This document shows positions 1 to 12,512 of a DNA stretch of 64,000 nucleotides, one piece after another; the first letter of the stretch is position 1, and the number at the start of each line of letters is the position of its first letter. Source of the DNA: Prostheceraeus crozeri (taxonomy: Eukaryota; Platyhelminthes; Polycladida; Euryleptidae); contig CAJQUW010010458.1 in NCBI GenBank assembly GCA_907163375.1, positions 496,001 through 560,000 of the forward strand, read 5' to 3'. Below the pieces are notes generated by a model, which worked only from the letters and a program-made list of their open reading frames with translations, did no database searches and was not told where the DNA came from. The translations under genes and the position numbers were made by a program.

Positions 1-3000
1 CAGGTCGGCGTCTTCAGCCTGAAGAAATGAGTGTATATAGAAACATCAATGACTAGCTGAAACCTTCGCCTGTGGGTGATATTGCAATTTCAATATATTG
101 CTCGTTGATAAAGTATATGTGTAACTTAATGGAACACACACAAGGGGCGTAATGTCGAACACTGCTGTTGCGTGAACAAATTCTGCTTTCCATAATACCC
201 ATCGATTTCTGAGTCTTAAAACCGACAATAATATCAAATCTTCAAGGGGCGCGAACTTATTCTTCTGTAATTATAGAAAACAGATATTTCAACACGATAC
301 TACTTTCGAATGTGACACTGAAAAATCGTCTGCAAGAAATATATTTCGAAAATTTAATCTGTCAGTTTGAGGAATTTTACAATATTGTTGTTTAACAGAT
401 GATGGAATAAAGAATTTGAATGACCACTGAAAAAATTAATATCGTGACCAGATTTGTTAAATAATTATCTAAATAATTATCACAACACTGAGATGTCTTG
501 AACTTATTCTCGTCATTTCCAACAGTCTCACAACTCTCCCTTTAATTTCAAGTAGAAAACTACAAAGCATTCTTTCTCGACGTTTCGGGTCCAGACCAAG
601 CCTCTTCACAGTAACAAAGAAGGCTAAAAGCTTGTGATAAACATTCGTCTCTGTGAAAAAGCTAGGTCTGGATATCTATCAAATAAGATCAAGCTCCATG
701 TAGTGCAACCTGTGGTCACCTATAAATCAGTAAGCTCATGAAAAACGATTCAAGCTAGATGGTATTGACTCGTTCGGGCTTCTTCGAGACTAACATCCAA
801 TGAACTCCGCGAGCACTTTGTTCACACAAACAGCACCAAAGTCCATACAGGCCATTTTGAACTAATAAACTACGTGAGCAACTATCCACGCAGTGAAAGT
901 GAAATTCGTCAGTCCACCTGTCTATTGACAACAATTTTTCTCTACATTTGAAGGACGTCTCCTCTGATTTCATCTTATATATCCACCTTGCGCTCCGACC
1001 TTGAAAATGATATCTCGCGAAATTCCTATATTCGTCATCTTCTTTGCCAAGAAAGGGTTTCACCTTGAAATTTGTAATAAAAATAAGCGAATATTTGATA
1101 TAACAAAAAGACCTCCAAATGAGAATCGCAGGAGATCCAGAATAGCATACAAGACGTGGTCTCACATTTAATGTGGCTGTGAAACAGCTGACCAGTTATT
1201 TCAAGTCGGTTACGTTTATCGTGACCGGTTATTGTTGGCCTATTTTTGTGCAATCTCTGCTCCATAGACCATTGCATGCACAATGAGAAAACTATGCCCA
1301 CACATTTAATTTCTCTTAAAATAAGGCCTGTGAAAATGGACCGACAAAACACTTCTGTCAACGTTGTTCATGATACACCGATAATGGAAACTAAATTGTC
1401 TGACGATTTTACCACTATAAATTGCAATTATATTGGTCCTACGACATTTCAATTCGCATACAACTTTCCTTCGAGCGGACAGAATGCAGGGCGAGTTTTG
1501 ACAATCAGCTGGAAATAGAGAGAATATTTTATGTATCACCTAAATCGGTCAAGACATTCCGATTGGAGATGTAATTCGAGTAAATCACAAAAAAGAGATT
1601 TCATCAATAGTCTATCGTTTTTTAACTACACACTTTCCTACTTTCATTGTCGCGAGATTTGATGAAGCAAGCAGGTGAACACAGATGATTGCAGTAGAAT
1701 CAGATTTCCATCTGTCCCCAAGTATTTGCAATTTAGTCATCGATAGATTACGAGAGCGAAGAAGGAAACTGCAACTGCTGTTATTATTTGACAACTAGTA
1801 CCTGATTCTCATTTGTTTAACGAAACTCGGTAAGATGACGCAATCGATGGGGAACTTACCATATGTACAAGTTTCATCTTTGCAGAGACTTCGCTTCCGA
1901 ACGAATCTTCTTCGCACACGCGTGGATGTATGTGGCCTGGAAATGAAAGGATCCGACAGTCATTGCCAGTGCTGGTAGGCAATTAGTTTAAGGCAATCAT
2001 ATCTACCGTCGAAGGAGCTAGAACGTGTCAATTATTAAATATAATCAATTAGTCTATAATTCACTAATTCCTGCCGGATAGGGCCAAATAAATACTTGCA
2101 CATAGAAACTATGTAAAAAAATTAAAGGCATCAAACTTAAAGGAGAGTCGGTGTAAGTATCACTAAAATATATTTTTAATTTATTATCTTTCAAATTACT
2201 ATTCTATTCTCTTCGCATACGCAATTTTGCACAGAATATCCAATATTGCCAATATTGTAGGATTCATAAATTCATTTGGTTTTAACCGGTCTCGCTGCTT
2301 CCTAAAGAGATCTGCGACAGAGTAATGACATGTGCTTGGTAGCTTCAGCGGCGAATTGTGCAGGCATGTCAGTCGATCGCTGAAGATCGGCTAAGCGACC
2401 TGAATGACATCACAAGTGGGCAGGAAAACATACAGTATAAGATAATATGCTGACTAAGACTTTTGCACAAGAAATAGGGGCTTTTATCAAAAAGACAAAA
2501 TAATTTACGTAGAAGATGCAAATGATGCAAGTAAATACAATGCAATAAATAAAACTTACACAAATAAATTTAATTCTATTAATATGAGCGGAAGTTGAAT
2601 AGTATCTTAGCAAGCAATGGATACCCAGAATGGTTTGCGAAGAAATTCGCCGCTTCAACTATTTCTGAGACACTGACTACTGTGGCAAAGAAGTACTTTT
2701 TCGCCTTCCATTCTACGGACGGTTGAGTTAAGATGAAGTCAGAAGAGAATCAAGGCAGCTGAGCGAGATTGCCATCAAAAGAAGCCAATCCCGTTCTTAG
2801 AAGCGTGCCGACTTGAACCCAACGGACACAAGGTCCGCATACCTTGAAACGATGCCATAGATTGATATGCGGCTTTGGCAAACGCGATCATTGCTCCTGT
2901 GGTCTTTTCCCTGATTTAAGGAATAAACGATACAACTCCGCAAAGACGCTGTTCATCGCTGCTGCAAATGATGACAAACATGTTTTACACAGTATTATTC

Positions 3001-4455
3001 CTCGACGCTCTCAAATCTCAGACAGATTTCTGCAACTTCAATCGTCGACGTCTCGATTTTCTAATTCGTATATTCCTTTTACAACATCGATGATCAATTT
3101 GCGATGATTTCTGTTGCTGATATCTGATGATACCTGAGCCTATGTAAAAACGGTAACTAAAATTGTATTTATAGTTGTAATTCGAGCACGTGACTTTCAT
3201 GATTTCACTTATCACTGTAATTATGATTTTCAATTTTCTGGAAATATACTGTTTTCTCTCTCTCTCTACCTACTCTGAACTTGGCAAATGTAGTGCATAG
3301 CTCTGACTGTGTTTGAGGAGCGTAAACATGTTGGGAGAACCTTGCGTCCTTTTATTCGACGAGCACATCATAAAGTTTTCGGTGATCAATTGCTGCAGAA
3401 CTGAACTCTATCAGTAAAAAGAATTTAATTTTCTTTCATTACAAATTTTTCAAAATTACAAGATTGTAATTATCATTTTAGCAGTGCTATAAATAGGTCT
3501 AGGCCATTGCACGATATTTCTTGATATTTCTAAGTAGAATTTACCACTTTAGAGAATGAAAAACTTTCTATGTGCCAATGTATTTCAATGGATGATTGCA
3601 ATGAAGACTTTTTATTGCACTCCTTGAAATCTATGCGTTTTTTTGAAAGTATAAACTTTATAGGAGCAATAATCATAGAGATTATTGAAGTGTGAAATAT
3701 AAGAGTGTTTTCTGTATTCTTACATTTTGTTGATATGAACTGTAGCCGCTAGATATAATAAAATCGATGACATTTCACGACCTTTCTTTACTGCAATCAC
3801 ACATCGCATTACGTCTTTTAAGCATACAGTTCTGCGCAAATTTCATTTCAGAATGACAGTTTTCTTCATAATCAGTTCACTTTCACAAGAAATTTAATTC
3901 TGCTCTAGTTCGATTGCTGATGAGTGATGATTATAAGTCGGTAGGCATGACATGATTCCTAGGAATTCGGTACACAAATGAAAGCTTGAAAATGTCACAT
4001 ACCATACACGAAAAGGCTCTTCATGCGCAGTCTGACGTGCGAGCTTTGACTATCAGTCACTATCTTTCCGGATAAAAGAAAATATTCATTTTAGAACATA
4101 ATCAATCGCGGTAAGTCCACATTTCGAAGAGACTAGCTTTTCTGTACACATCCGATATCTGTAGGCACGTCAATATTAAAAGAACATTTCTATTTGATAG
4201 ATTTAGTAGGATTCTTCGCTTCTACGATATTCGCTGTAAAATGTGTGATAGCCAATCATGACAGCGCAACGGTCAAAATCATCTCCAATAATATCTATCA
4301 GTGATCATCTCTTGCCAGCATGTATATCTGATGTCAAGGATGAATTCCTGTGTTTTGTATAAGCAAATTCTCATCACACTTCATTAGATGTCGGCTAATA
4401 ATGGCTACTTCTGAAAATCGACTTGAAAAGTGAATGAAAAGAATTTCTGTTGCAG
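1..4455. other. Mostly unassigned non-coding DNA
   Basis: AT-rich sequence with no recognisable gene apart from the candidate minus-strand exon at 755-1063. Open frames here are short and show no familiar motif. A string resembling part of invertebrate retroelement tails lies on the minus strand at about 570-610 (key bases CCCGAAACGTCG), but no element could be delimited around it. Confidence 0.5.
755..1063 (-). CDS. Candidate terminal exon, function unknown
   Basis: Minus-strand open frame of about 102 codons ending in TAG. It opens just after a T-rich stretch ending in TTTCAAG, a plausible 3' splice site, so I start the exon at the GTG codon rather than at the upstream Met. The product is rich in Cys, Trp and aromatic residues, with a cluster reading LYGLWCCLCEQSARG near its C-terminus. 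I do not recognise a family. It could be a terminal exon of an unknown gene or a chance frame. Composition is more gene-like than the surrounding AT-rich DNA, but there is no partner exon that I can join to it. Confidence 0.28.
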   Translation of the reverse strand: MKPFLGKEDDEYRNFARYHFQGRSARWIYKMKSEETSFKCREKLLSIDRWTDEFHFHCVDSCSRSLLVQNGLYGLWCCLCEQSARGVHWMLVSKKPERVNTI

Positions 4456-4709
4456 TCAATGCCAGTACAGTCTGGCAAAGGAGAAATACCGGCGGTGGCT
4501 GCATGAGATTCCAGTTACGCGAACTATTCCATCAGCGGAAGGTGGCCCGATGAATAGCACCTTTCGTGGTGCAGTTGGAGAAGAGAACGGTCTCCTGAGG
4601 CTGCACATCTACTTCGGCTGCGAGAGCATCAACGGCTTCATCACTGTGTGCAAGCGAAAGAAGTCATTGGAAGCTGATTCCATGAGGTTCACGGTGCGAC
4701 AAGTGAACG
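4456..4709 (+). CDS. Candidate internal exon, function unknown
   Basis: The segment is bounded on the left by TTTCTGTTGCAG, a good acceptor, and on the right by possible donors at 4703 (GTGAAC) or 4710 (GTGAAA). It is more GC-rich than its flanks. One frame is open across it and includes YRRWLHEIPVTRTIPSAEGG and later LRLHIYFGCESINGF. The other plus frames and the minus strand are interrupted. No family was recognised. The exon lies outside the span in which SNX27-like exons were found and on the opposite strand, so if real it belongs to another gene. Confidence 0.38.
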
Positions 4710-5097
4710 GTGAAATTGCATGTACAATGTGCTTATCTAAAGCTTAGTGTTCATGAATGCCTGCCAAGGAGAATGGTTTCGTTCAGAAGCGGAGAAAAGG
4801 GCCGATAGACTGTTGCCATGCCATCACTTCAACATTCGGTTTCTAGAAATATTCCAAGTAAGCCTTTGGAAGATGACCCAACTCAATCAGTTTGATAAAA
4901 TGAAGTGCTATTGCTCTTACGGCTATATTGAAAGGTTATGACGTCATAGATGCTGGTGAAGGTACTGATTGATGTTTGCTTGTCAAAGTTCACCCTAAAT
5001 CACACAAACCATATATATCACCACTCGAGTATCATCAATGAGTTTGCAGCATTATACACATACAAAAATGCTTCAATTCTGATACACCTGCTCTCTC

Positions 5098-5195
5098 CAC
5101 AACGGGCTCTCCCGTGAGCCCGAATCAGGCTGACTTAGTTCCTCGCGGGCTGAAACGCATCGAAGTGTTGATGGGAGGCTGATTCGGGACCCTCT
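5098..5195. repeat. Small foldback sequence
   Basis: Contains a GGGCTC/GAGCCC hairpin followed by an inverted pair, CCCGAATCAG on the left and CTGATTCGGG on the right. It is GC-rich in an AT-rich setting. It may be a small foldback element; no target duplication was seen. Confidence 0.35.
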
Positions 5196-5199
5196 TGAA

Positions 5200-6730
5200 T
5201 GAAAATCACAATATCACACGCTTTCCAAGCACCAGTTGAAGATGAACGATCCTATCTTATTCAAATTCTGCTCTACATCGCCATTCAAGTTCCTCACAAT
5301 ATGGACCAGTACTTGATCAGCACTCTGCCACCGTTCCTTCTCACTTGATCTTCCGTCTCTCGCAAACGTCTGCGTCGTCGTCAGGTTCTTAAGGGCTTTC
5401 TCTTAAATTTCGTCTCTCTGAAGACCCCTCCGTCTTATTCTTCACGATGCGTCAAACCTCATGCAAACACATGCTGCCCCTCTTCTTTGTTTTGTGGATA
5501 CGAAGTCTCTTCATTTGAACACCGCTCCGCATTCGCAAATCCAGGATGTTAACGTTCGCAATCCATCATCGCAGTCCAAATTCGATTCCGGTCCAGCATG
5601 ATTTAATTCTTGATTATCCATAAAAATGTCCCCTTTACCCTGCAGAGCCAATCGGAGTGCAACTACCGCTACCTAGTCCACCGGGGAAAAGCCTCGACTT
5701 GCCAGCCAGCGCTGTGTGTCTCGGTAACATGTCGCAGCCTCTTCGGTAACAAGTGAGGATGAAAGGATGGTTATATCCTCTAAATCTTTGAAGGCAATCT
5801 GCCATGATATGAAAAATGTCAGAAGGCAATATCTTCTATCTTTGCCCCCTTGGGAGGGCAAGGATAAATTTTTATAGAAATATTCGTATAATCACATTGG
5901 TTATTGAACATTTGGCATAGATTTAGAGGATAAGCTATTCTATGAATCCAGCGGGCAAGAAAATCGTACAAATCCTCGTCCGCTTCGCGGCCTCTGATTT
6001 CTACATTTTCTTGCCCTTCTGGTTACATGGAATACCTATTTTCCCATCGTCACCAGTCTTTCCTGGTGTCATCAGATATCCTGAAGACGCAAAAAATAGA
6101 ACATTCTACAGAATGCATCCCAACTACGTCGTTAGCCGAGGACCATGCATTTTCAGCGACAATTCTTTTATAAAATCTGACCTTAAATGGAATTGATGTG
6201 TTGATTTCATAATCAAAAAGGCTTCGAATAGATTTTCATGATGTACAATCGTTTGCTGTTATTCGCATGTGTTATGGCAAGTGATCACTACTCAGATAAA
6301 AGAAATACAAGAATGAATATCATTTCTAATGTCCAAACTCTACAAATAAAAAAGTAGTACAGACAAATGCAGCTTTATCTGCCATCAATACTTCACTTCT
6401 TTCATTACAGCCTGGTATGAATAGACAAGCTGCAATAGACACCTCGGCCTCTCACGCAGCCTGAGTTAGTTTGCTTTTCTGCATCTCCCCCATAGGATCG
6501 CCTAAACTGTAATTCCGAATCAATTATTATCAAACTAACTGTTATCATTCATCAAGTTTTCGTTAGCAATGCCATCAAAAGACGGCTAAGTTAGCTGAAA
6601 GAATAGCGAGTCTTGATAAGTGATCGCATCACTGTTGGTGCCAGAATAAAATGATTAGCAGCCTAACAAATAATCAACTTCCATTCGCGAATAGTCGAAG
6701 CAGTTGCCGGCAAATAAAAATCGGTTGTAG
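5200..6730. other. Unassigned non-coding DNA
   Basis: No gene recognised. A minus-strand frame near 5,690-5,815, after an acceptor-like CATGGCAG, reads KDLEDITILSSSLVTEEAAT and ends in a stop. It does not match the missing SNX27 C-terminus and is left unassigned. Confidence 0.4.
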
Positions 6731-6731
6731 G

Positions 6732-6930
6732 AGGCCTCCTTGGCATAGTGGTTCAGTGCTAGGCCAAGCGATCTTTCGGTCCAGAGGTCGAGCCCCATAA
6801 GTGTCATTGGAAGTCGTCAGGACGTGCATCCGGAATAAAAGAACACAATGCTTCATATAAAGGCGTGACAATGTCAGCACCGTCCAAGCCCCCAGTATGA
6901 GGTCGTAGTGACGATAAACCATCATTCAAG
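6732..6930 (+). mobile_element. tRNA-derived SINE, family 1 (copy a)
   Basis: Starts with a tRNA-like head (TTGGCATAGTGGTTCAGTG as box A, GGTCGAGCCCC in the box B position). A body follows with GTGTCATTGGAAGTCGTCAGG, GTCAGCACCGTCCAAGCCCC and a tail of TAGTGACGATAAACCATCATTC. The same order of blocks recurs at 17,111-17,288 (+), 55,610-55,809 (-) and, rearranged, 19,125-19,339 (-). That establishes a dispersed family. The tail resembles the 3' end of the RTE LINE fragment at 24.6-25.4 kb. Confidence 0.75.
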
Positions 6931-6934
6931 AAAT

Positions 6935-9900
6935 GTGATGGCAGGCGTGCAAAGGGTCAACAAACTTGATGCGTCAGTCAAAATGAATGTAGAGAAACTA
7001 CTTATCTCTTGTAGGAAACGTGTGTTTACTTTCTCAGTGATGAAAAAGTGTGAAGGTTATCCGCATCAAATACTGTTCAGAAGTTGAACATTGGAAATCA
7101 ATAAATCTCGCACTTCAAATGCCGTTTCAATTAAAAAATATAAATTTGATGTATTCTATATCAGGAAATATTCTTACTGATGGTTTAATGCAACCTGGTC
7201 CTCCACTTCTGCACCAGGGTGAGAACTGGCATGAGAAGAAATGCGACAGAAACAGCTTGAATAAGCAGCTTATGTATCATTACAATCCTTCATTCCCTAT
7301 CTATGCTATAACAGATCATCATTATATTGAATGCAGATTCATGTTTGTTTTGCAGATTAATCATCTATGATTTCTAATATATTAATATTATATATTTGTA
7401 GATAATTCATATAGATTCATAATCCTGAGCACATATTTGCTTGATTCGTTTCCTCTACACCGTCCAAATTCAGGAAATTTTAAACATTTCGAAGAAGTAC
7501 TTTACAGGTTTGCATGTCAAAATGTTTTGTGCAACACTTTGAAAACACAAGATCCACAGCAAAAATGCGGCAGAGAAGGCTGTGAGTAAACAAGATGAGC
7601 TTGCTGAGTACAGAAGTCATTCGGTCCACTGTTTTCATTGAAACCACAAACTCTAAAACTGATGTTGATTTTCTTGTAACAGCATTCCACTTCAATGGCT
7701 TGAGGTTTCATGTTTGTTGTTCATTCGTCACTTCGATCCCATCAAGGTTGGTGAATCAACTCGTCCATGCGTCTCGCCACGTACGCGCATGCTCTTGCGC
7801 TGACATTATCATTGGGTCAGCGTCCACCTCACACGACATCACCCATCATTGTACACTGATGGCGAGTCAACGCAATGAGATCAGCAGCTTCCCAAATCTT
7901 CCCTTCACAACGCTCGATTGTAGCCTCTCTCCATTCATTGTAAGGCTATTGAGAGAGTACGTTCATTCAGCTAACTTGAGATATTTTAAGATCGCCAACT
8001 TTTTAACCTGACATTTTGTAAGTTTCTCATCTTTCAAGGATTAATCTATACTTCTTGAATTGTTTAACTAGACTTTTATAATCGAAGACTTCAGTTGTCA
8101 ATCATCTAAACTGAGCAATAAGAGCATCAATATGAGAAGAATAGGCCAAGTCAGCTGTCATCTCAAAGATTGTTGATGAAAACGCATATTTGAATTCACT
8201 TTTGAAAAACAGTTAGGGGTAGGACCTTCCTTCCCTTATTCGGAGCACGCAATCGATTGCAGTGAACACTTTTCAGAGACATTTACTGAATTTGAAGTTT
8301 CATTTTTAATAGTCAACCGCTTTGCGGTACAGACACCGGCCCGCTGAAGATAACTTTTATAATGAATCACGCTCCTTACTTGTACCGAAGACTGCCCTCA
8401 CAGTGCAGGCGCTTGATGAGGAGAATTTTCAGCTCCCCAACAATGCGTCCAAAATATAGCAGAAGTACGGCAAAGACCAATTCCGGGCCTTCGATTACAC
8501 CCGAGACCGCGTATTTTATAGTCCCGTAGTTGTAATAGGTAGGACAGAACCTAGATTTGCTTAACAAGAGGTTATATGTATTTAGTATATAATATGTACA
8601 GAGGTACTATAGTATTTTGACGATGATATGAGGCACATGCCATATACTTGAGCATTTACAAACAGTGCACGATTACTGGAGGCATCCCGGCGCCTGTGAA
8701 AAGTTATTGCACAGAAAAACTGAGTCTTCACTTGACAAAGGAAGTGGCACCAAGCAATGTTCGCAAATCCCCGAGGAAGCTCTCCCACACTCCAACGCCA
8801 TCCGTGTATGCTACACGCATCTCCAAAACAGCTGCATCAGTTCTCTAGAAAACAAAGATGTCTGTATGCACACATATGAACACTTCTCGCTATCCGGTCT
8901 TATACGTTTTCGATGCTGGTCCGCACTGACGTCTCATCTTAACCTATTGCCTGCAAGGTAACTTAGCCTATGAATCGGTGCTGGAACAACTTTATGAGCG
9001 TCATAAGGCGATTAGAGACAGATAGATGTATCGTAAGAGACTAAATCAAGACAAAATCAGCGGATGAATTTACGAGTTCTGGTAGAATTTCTGTACAATG
9101 TTACAGTATCACTGGTTTTTCCATAATCACCCGATGAAACTATGTTTGTAGAGATAAAAAGCTTGTAAAGATGTAGATTAATAGGAATCCACTAATTCCA
9201 AGAGGAAGACCTACAACTAGCTTTTTAAATGATGAATTAAATGTGCGAAGGAATTGAATGCTTCGTTATTAAAATGCAAAGTAGCTCCCGTTGTCACCTA
9301 GTGATTGATTCCATGTTCATCTTCAACATTTAAAGTAACCATGGAGCATAGAGATATCTTGTCATTTCCCAGACGACTTCATCGAGATTATAAGCTATAA
9401 CGTGCTTAGTTTTCTCTACAGGCCTATGAATTTTACACATCACAGCTGAAGATTCGCTTCGAACTCAGTTGCGGTTGGATGTCGTAATACTTATTCCGAT
9501 AATTTCTTCATGTCGGACATGTTACAGATGCGAATCACTCACTAGTAGGAGTTTGTCCACTCTGACGTTCCAAATAACCCGTTACTACAGAAACGTGATG
9601 CGTGGGAAGTGTGATGAATAAATAATTCTGACATCTGCTCGCACAATGCAGCTGCTTCACTTTCAGTAATTAAGGGATAAACGGACACTTGAGATGTTAC
9701 ACTGACAATTTGCAATAATGTACAAAGGTTGACAGCGAAGTAATGTTTGTGCAGACATCAATGATTCTATGTCCCTTAGAAAGTTTGCCCTGTGTATGTC
9801 GATTGTTTCAAGACATGAAAATATCTCCAGGAATTCCATAGAACTCTTCTGAAAACTTCTTCTCTGCCGGAAAGTTTGCTAGATGTGAAGAGAATGGAAT

Positions 9901-10190
9901 TAATGAGAATGAGGATCGACCGAGGACCAAATGGAAAACGTACCGGGTAATCGAAGTGCTATTCGGTGTCCTTGTTAGGTATATGGTTTACATGTCCAAG
10001 CCGCACACTTGCTCTTACCCAATACCTCCATTAGTGCTGAAGTCTATAACTGCCATCTTGCGCCCTCACTGTAAAATGCAATAAATGGGAGGAAGAGCAA
10101 GAGAAACTTCTGACCAACATACTGATCGAAAATGTGAAACAATGCAAAAGTTGATACTTAATTATCATTAATCAGTATCACCACAACACG
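6935..10190. other. Unassigned non-coding DNA
   Basis: No recognised gene. A 138-codon plus frame at 7,595-8,011 and a GC-richer patch at 8,650-8,850 with frames rich in Arg, Lys, Ser and Pro were examined, but neither has a convincing splice pair or family signature. Confidence 0.4.
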
Positions 10191-10299
10191 GCCAGGACCT
10201 CAACCCAGTCCCCACCCGCCGACTTGTCTCCCTTCCTGGTACCGATGAACGCTCATCGCTCTCGATGTCACCGCTATCTCTTCCCTCCAGAGAGCTTCA

Positions 10300-10600
10300 A
10301 TCCTGGGGTCAGCGTCCAACGCTGGTCATGCACTCGAACTGGCGGAAAGGAGGAAGGAGAGAGCCCATGCGTCCGTTTGTGACGAGGCTGTTGTCACTTC
10401 TATACCCCTTGCGATTTCAGTTTTTAGGTGGCTGGAGCGAAGAGGCATGCGAAGCCCTAGCCTCCTGTAGTCTGCTTCCAGTCGCTGAGGTCTGAAGACC
10501 CGCATAATAACTTGATGCAGCGTTTCAAAATCAACCTCCGAAGTGGGATATGACACCTACTCGTCCGCCGAAAGACCATCCAGTCTTCGAACCACGATGG
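10300..10600 (+). pseudogene. Degenerate retroelement ORF tail
   Basis: Across shifted plus frames the translation reads ALELAERRKERAHASVC, then GGWSEEACEAL, then LMQRFKINL. I know this order of motifs from the region downstream of the reverse transcriptase in very common animal LINE-type ORFs: a charged helix, then GGWSEEA-like, then a QR..I.L-like block. At least two frameshifts and several stops break it. It is a fossil. The GC-rich patch at 10,190-10,680 around it is probably the same insertion. Confidence 0.45.
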
Positions 10601-10805
10601 ATTACTCTAACTTCTTCCCGCCCCGCACGGGGTTCTATTTACTTTGCCCATCTCTTGCCTTAATCAATCTCAGATGCTGAAATTGAATTAAGTATTAGAT
10701 GGTGCCACGACTTTAAAAGCACTGTTGGCAAGACCGTAATATCCGTGCATCATAGTCACATTACTAATACACTTTTTGTCTTTCCAAAAGAAAAATAGAA
10801 GCCAA

Positions 10806-11019
10806 CTGTTCACTTCCTTGAGCTTATGATCAGAGTCAATCAAATAATGCACAAACTGCACAGAATTCTCGGCTGTTGGCCTTCACGTGGTGTAGTAAGG
10901 CAAAGCGGTGGTGTGGGCAATTACACCACCGCAACAGGTGAATGCCAACGGTCGAGAATTCAGTGCAGTTTGTACATTATTTTACTGACTGTGATCATAA
11001 GCTCAGGGAGTGTTAATAG
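10806..11019. mobile_element. Foldback MITE
   Basis: Two arms of about 85 bases in inverted orientation, for example GAGCTTATGATCAGAGTCA on the left against TGACTGTGATCATAAGCTC on the right. The spacer is short and centred near 10,910-10,925. The whole unit would fold into one long imperfect hairpin. There is no coding content. A target duplication is not obvious. Confidence 0.65.
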
Positions 11020-11024
11020 AATAG

Positions 11025-11350
11025 CTAAATATTGAGTTGCATCCTCAGTTGAAAAATGGGAACGGACCTGAATAGCTGCTATTTCATCCAATATCATGAA
11101 TCATCAGCAGACCTAGTTTACAACTCCCCATCTAAAGTTGCAGCCATGCTCGGGTAAACTTGAGATTTGCAATTAGCAAGTTACTGAAATTTCGACGGGC
11201 AATAATTAGTGTGCTGGCAATAATTAATAAATGCCGCTTTTTACATGCACAATGCAAATATAATAATTAAATACTGAGTTGTATCCTCAGTTGATGCAAC
11301 CCAATTTTTCCCATTTTTCAACTGAGAATGCAACTCAATATTTAATTATT
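11025..11350. mobile_element. TIR-bearing MITE, family 2 (copy a)
   Basis: The left end reads AATATTGAGTTGCATCCTC followed by AGTTGAAAAATGGGA. The right end is the inverse, TCCCATTTTTCAACTGAG then AATGCAACTCAATATT, giving terminal inverted repeats of about 36 bp with one or two mismatches. A related sequence lies at 18,285-18,505, so it is a family. Non-autonomous; superfamily unassigned. Confidence 0.65.
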
Positions 11351-11389
11351 CTGATTACATTGTGCTTGCAAAAAGTAGTGTGTTTAAAG

Positions 11390-12082
11390 CAGGGATGCGG
11401 AGTCCTATCAAATAATAGGACTCCGACTCCGGGTGGCAAGCATATATAGCCTGGTTTGTTGAAAAAAACTGGTAACCTACATCATAGATCATTATAGGCT
11501 TACCTGAACCTATCTTTAGTGATCATTGCTGCATCAATTATCAAACAGTTTCGATGAAAGTTTATTAAATATCGCTTTAAGTTGGATGCATGCGACTCGC
11601 CTCCTCCCATCTTGTTGATCTGTGCTTCACACGGTTTTTCTCCAGTCTCTACCAGGCAGGAAAATCCCCATCCTTCTTCAAAAAATATTAGTACACTTTC
11701 GATTTTAATATGCGCTTTGGAGGAGAGATCACACACGATTAACGTGAGGGTGAAGAGGTAATGTTCTCAAACAAATTAGTATTTCATTTTTGTCTCTGAT
11801 GTGACCTTTGGTGCGTAGGTGTGATCGAGGCTTGGAGGACTTGTCTTCTTTACTAAATCACCGAGTGAAACGACAATCCCCTTTTCACTATCACGGTTCA
11901 TTCCCTCAACAATTACAAGCTTTGCATGCAGCAGTGTCTCTATACTTTTGTTTGACGGAGAAAGTTGACATCAAGACAGTGACAGCTATGTACGAGGATA
12001 AATAATTTGTTTGTATTATATTTCGGGTCTCGTTATAGGCCGGAGTCCTATCATTTGACAGGACTCCGACTCCGCATCCCTG
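11390..12082. mobile_element. Non-autonomous hAT element with 8-bp TSD
   Basis: The 693-bp element begins CAGGGATGCGGAGTC and ends GACTCCGCATCCCTG, a perfect terminal inverted repeat. It is flanked on both sides by GTTTAAAG (11,382-11,389 and 12,083-12,090). A CAGGG-type terminus plus an 8-bp target duplication is the hAT superfamily signature. Just inside each end lies a palindromic GGAGTCCTATC...GATAGGACTCC-like block. No transposase frame is present. Confidence 0.88.
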
Positions 12083-12356
12083 GTTTAAAGTGATATGTAA
12101 TGAATGCAAGCTGAAAATTTCACAAACTTACTAATTGAAAATCTCAAGGAGTGACCAATGACATCTCTTTTCTATTTGAAAAACAAACAATGAATCATCT
12201 CTTAAAAAACCTGATCGGCCACACTACTAATTCCTACAAACTGAACATTGAAAATTGCGAGTTGTACAAAAAATTATCAGTGAATTCTATTACGAACCAA
12301 TGGAAAGCAGATGGGTTAAAGATATTGAAGACGTTGAATTCAATGCACAAACTTAC

Positions 12357-12512
12357 ATAAGGTGAAAATATTTTGATGAGTCTTGATTTCCCCGCTCCTT
12401 TGCCGGAAGCAGGTCTTTCATACTGATACACAAAACATGAATCCGAGTTCGAATCCTCTTGTTCCAAAGAAAAGGATGAGATATTCTCCCAAGGAAATGT
12501 GATGACTTGGGC
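12357..12512 (-). CDS. SNX27: SNX27-like exon, FERM F3 (end)
   Basis: This 156-nt minus-strand exon (52 codons, phase 0 at both ends) has the acceptor CTCCTCTTTCAG and the donor GTAAGT. It starts AQVITFPWENISSF and ends SRLIKIFSPY. That matches the F3 lobe of sorting nexin-27, where the family has VIxFxW, then an F.Y block, then a VKIFTPY-like strand. SNX27 is an early-endosomal PX-FERM adaptor that, in the known family, works with retromer to return cargo to the plasma membrane. The F3 lobe belongs to the FERM module that binds NPxY-type tails. A Gly/Lys-rich loop (ASGKGAGKS) precedes the last strand. The exon joins in frame to 22,427-22,836; the final exon was not found. Confidence 0.85.

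Noticed and set aside
5673..5861. Minus frame after CATGGCAG, considered as the missing SNX27 C-terminal exon
   Set aside because: The phase fits but there is no similarity to the end of F3 or the SNX27 tail.
7595..8011. 138-codon plus ORF
   Set aside because: Composition and motifs are not gene-like, and no splice sites or homologue were recognised.
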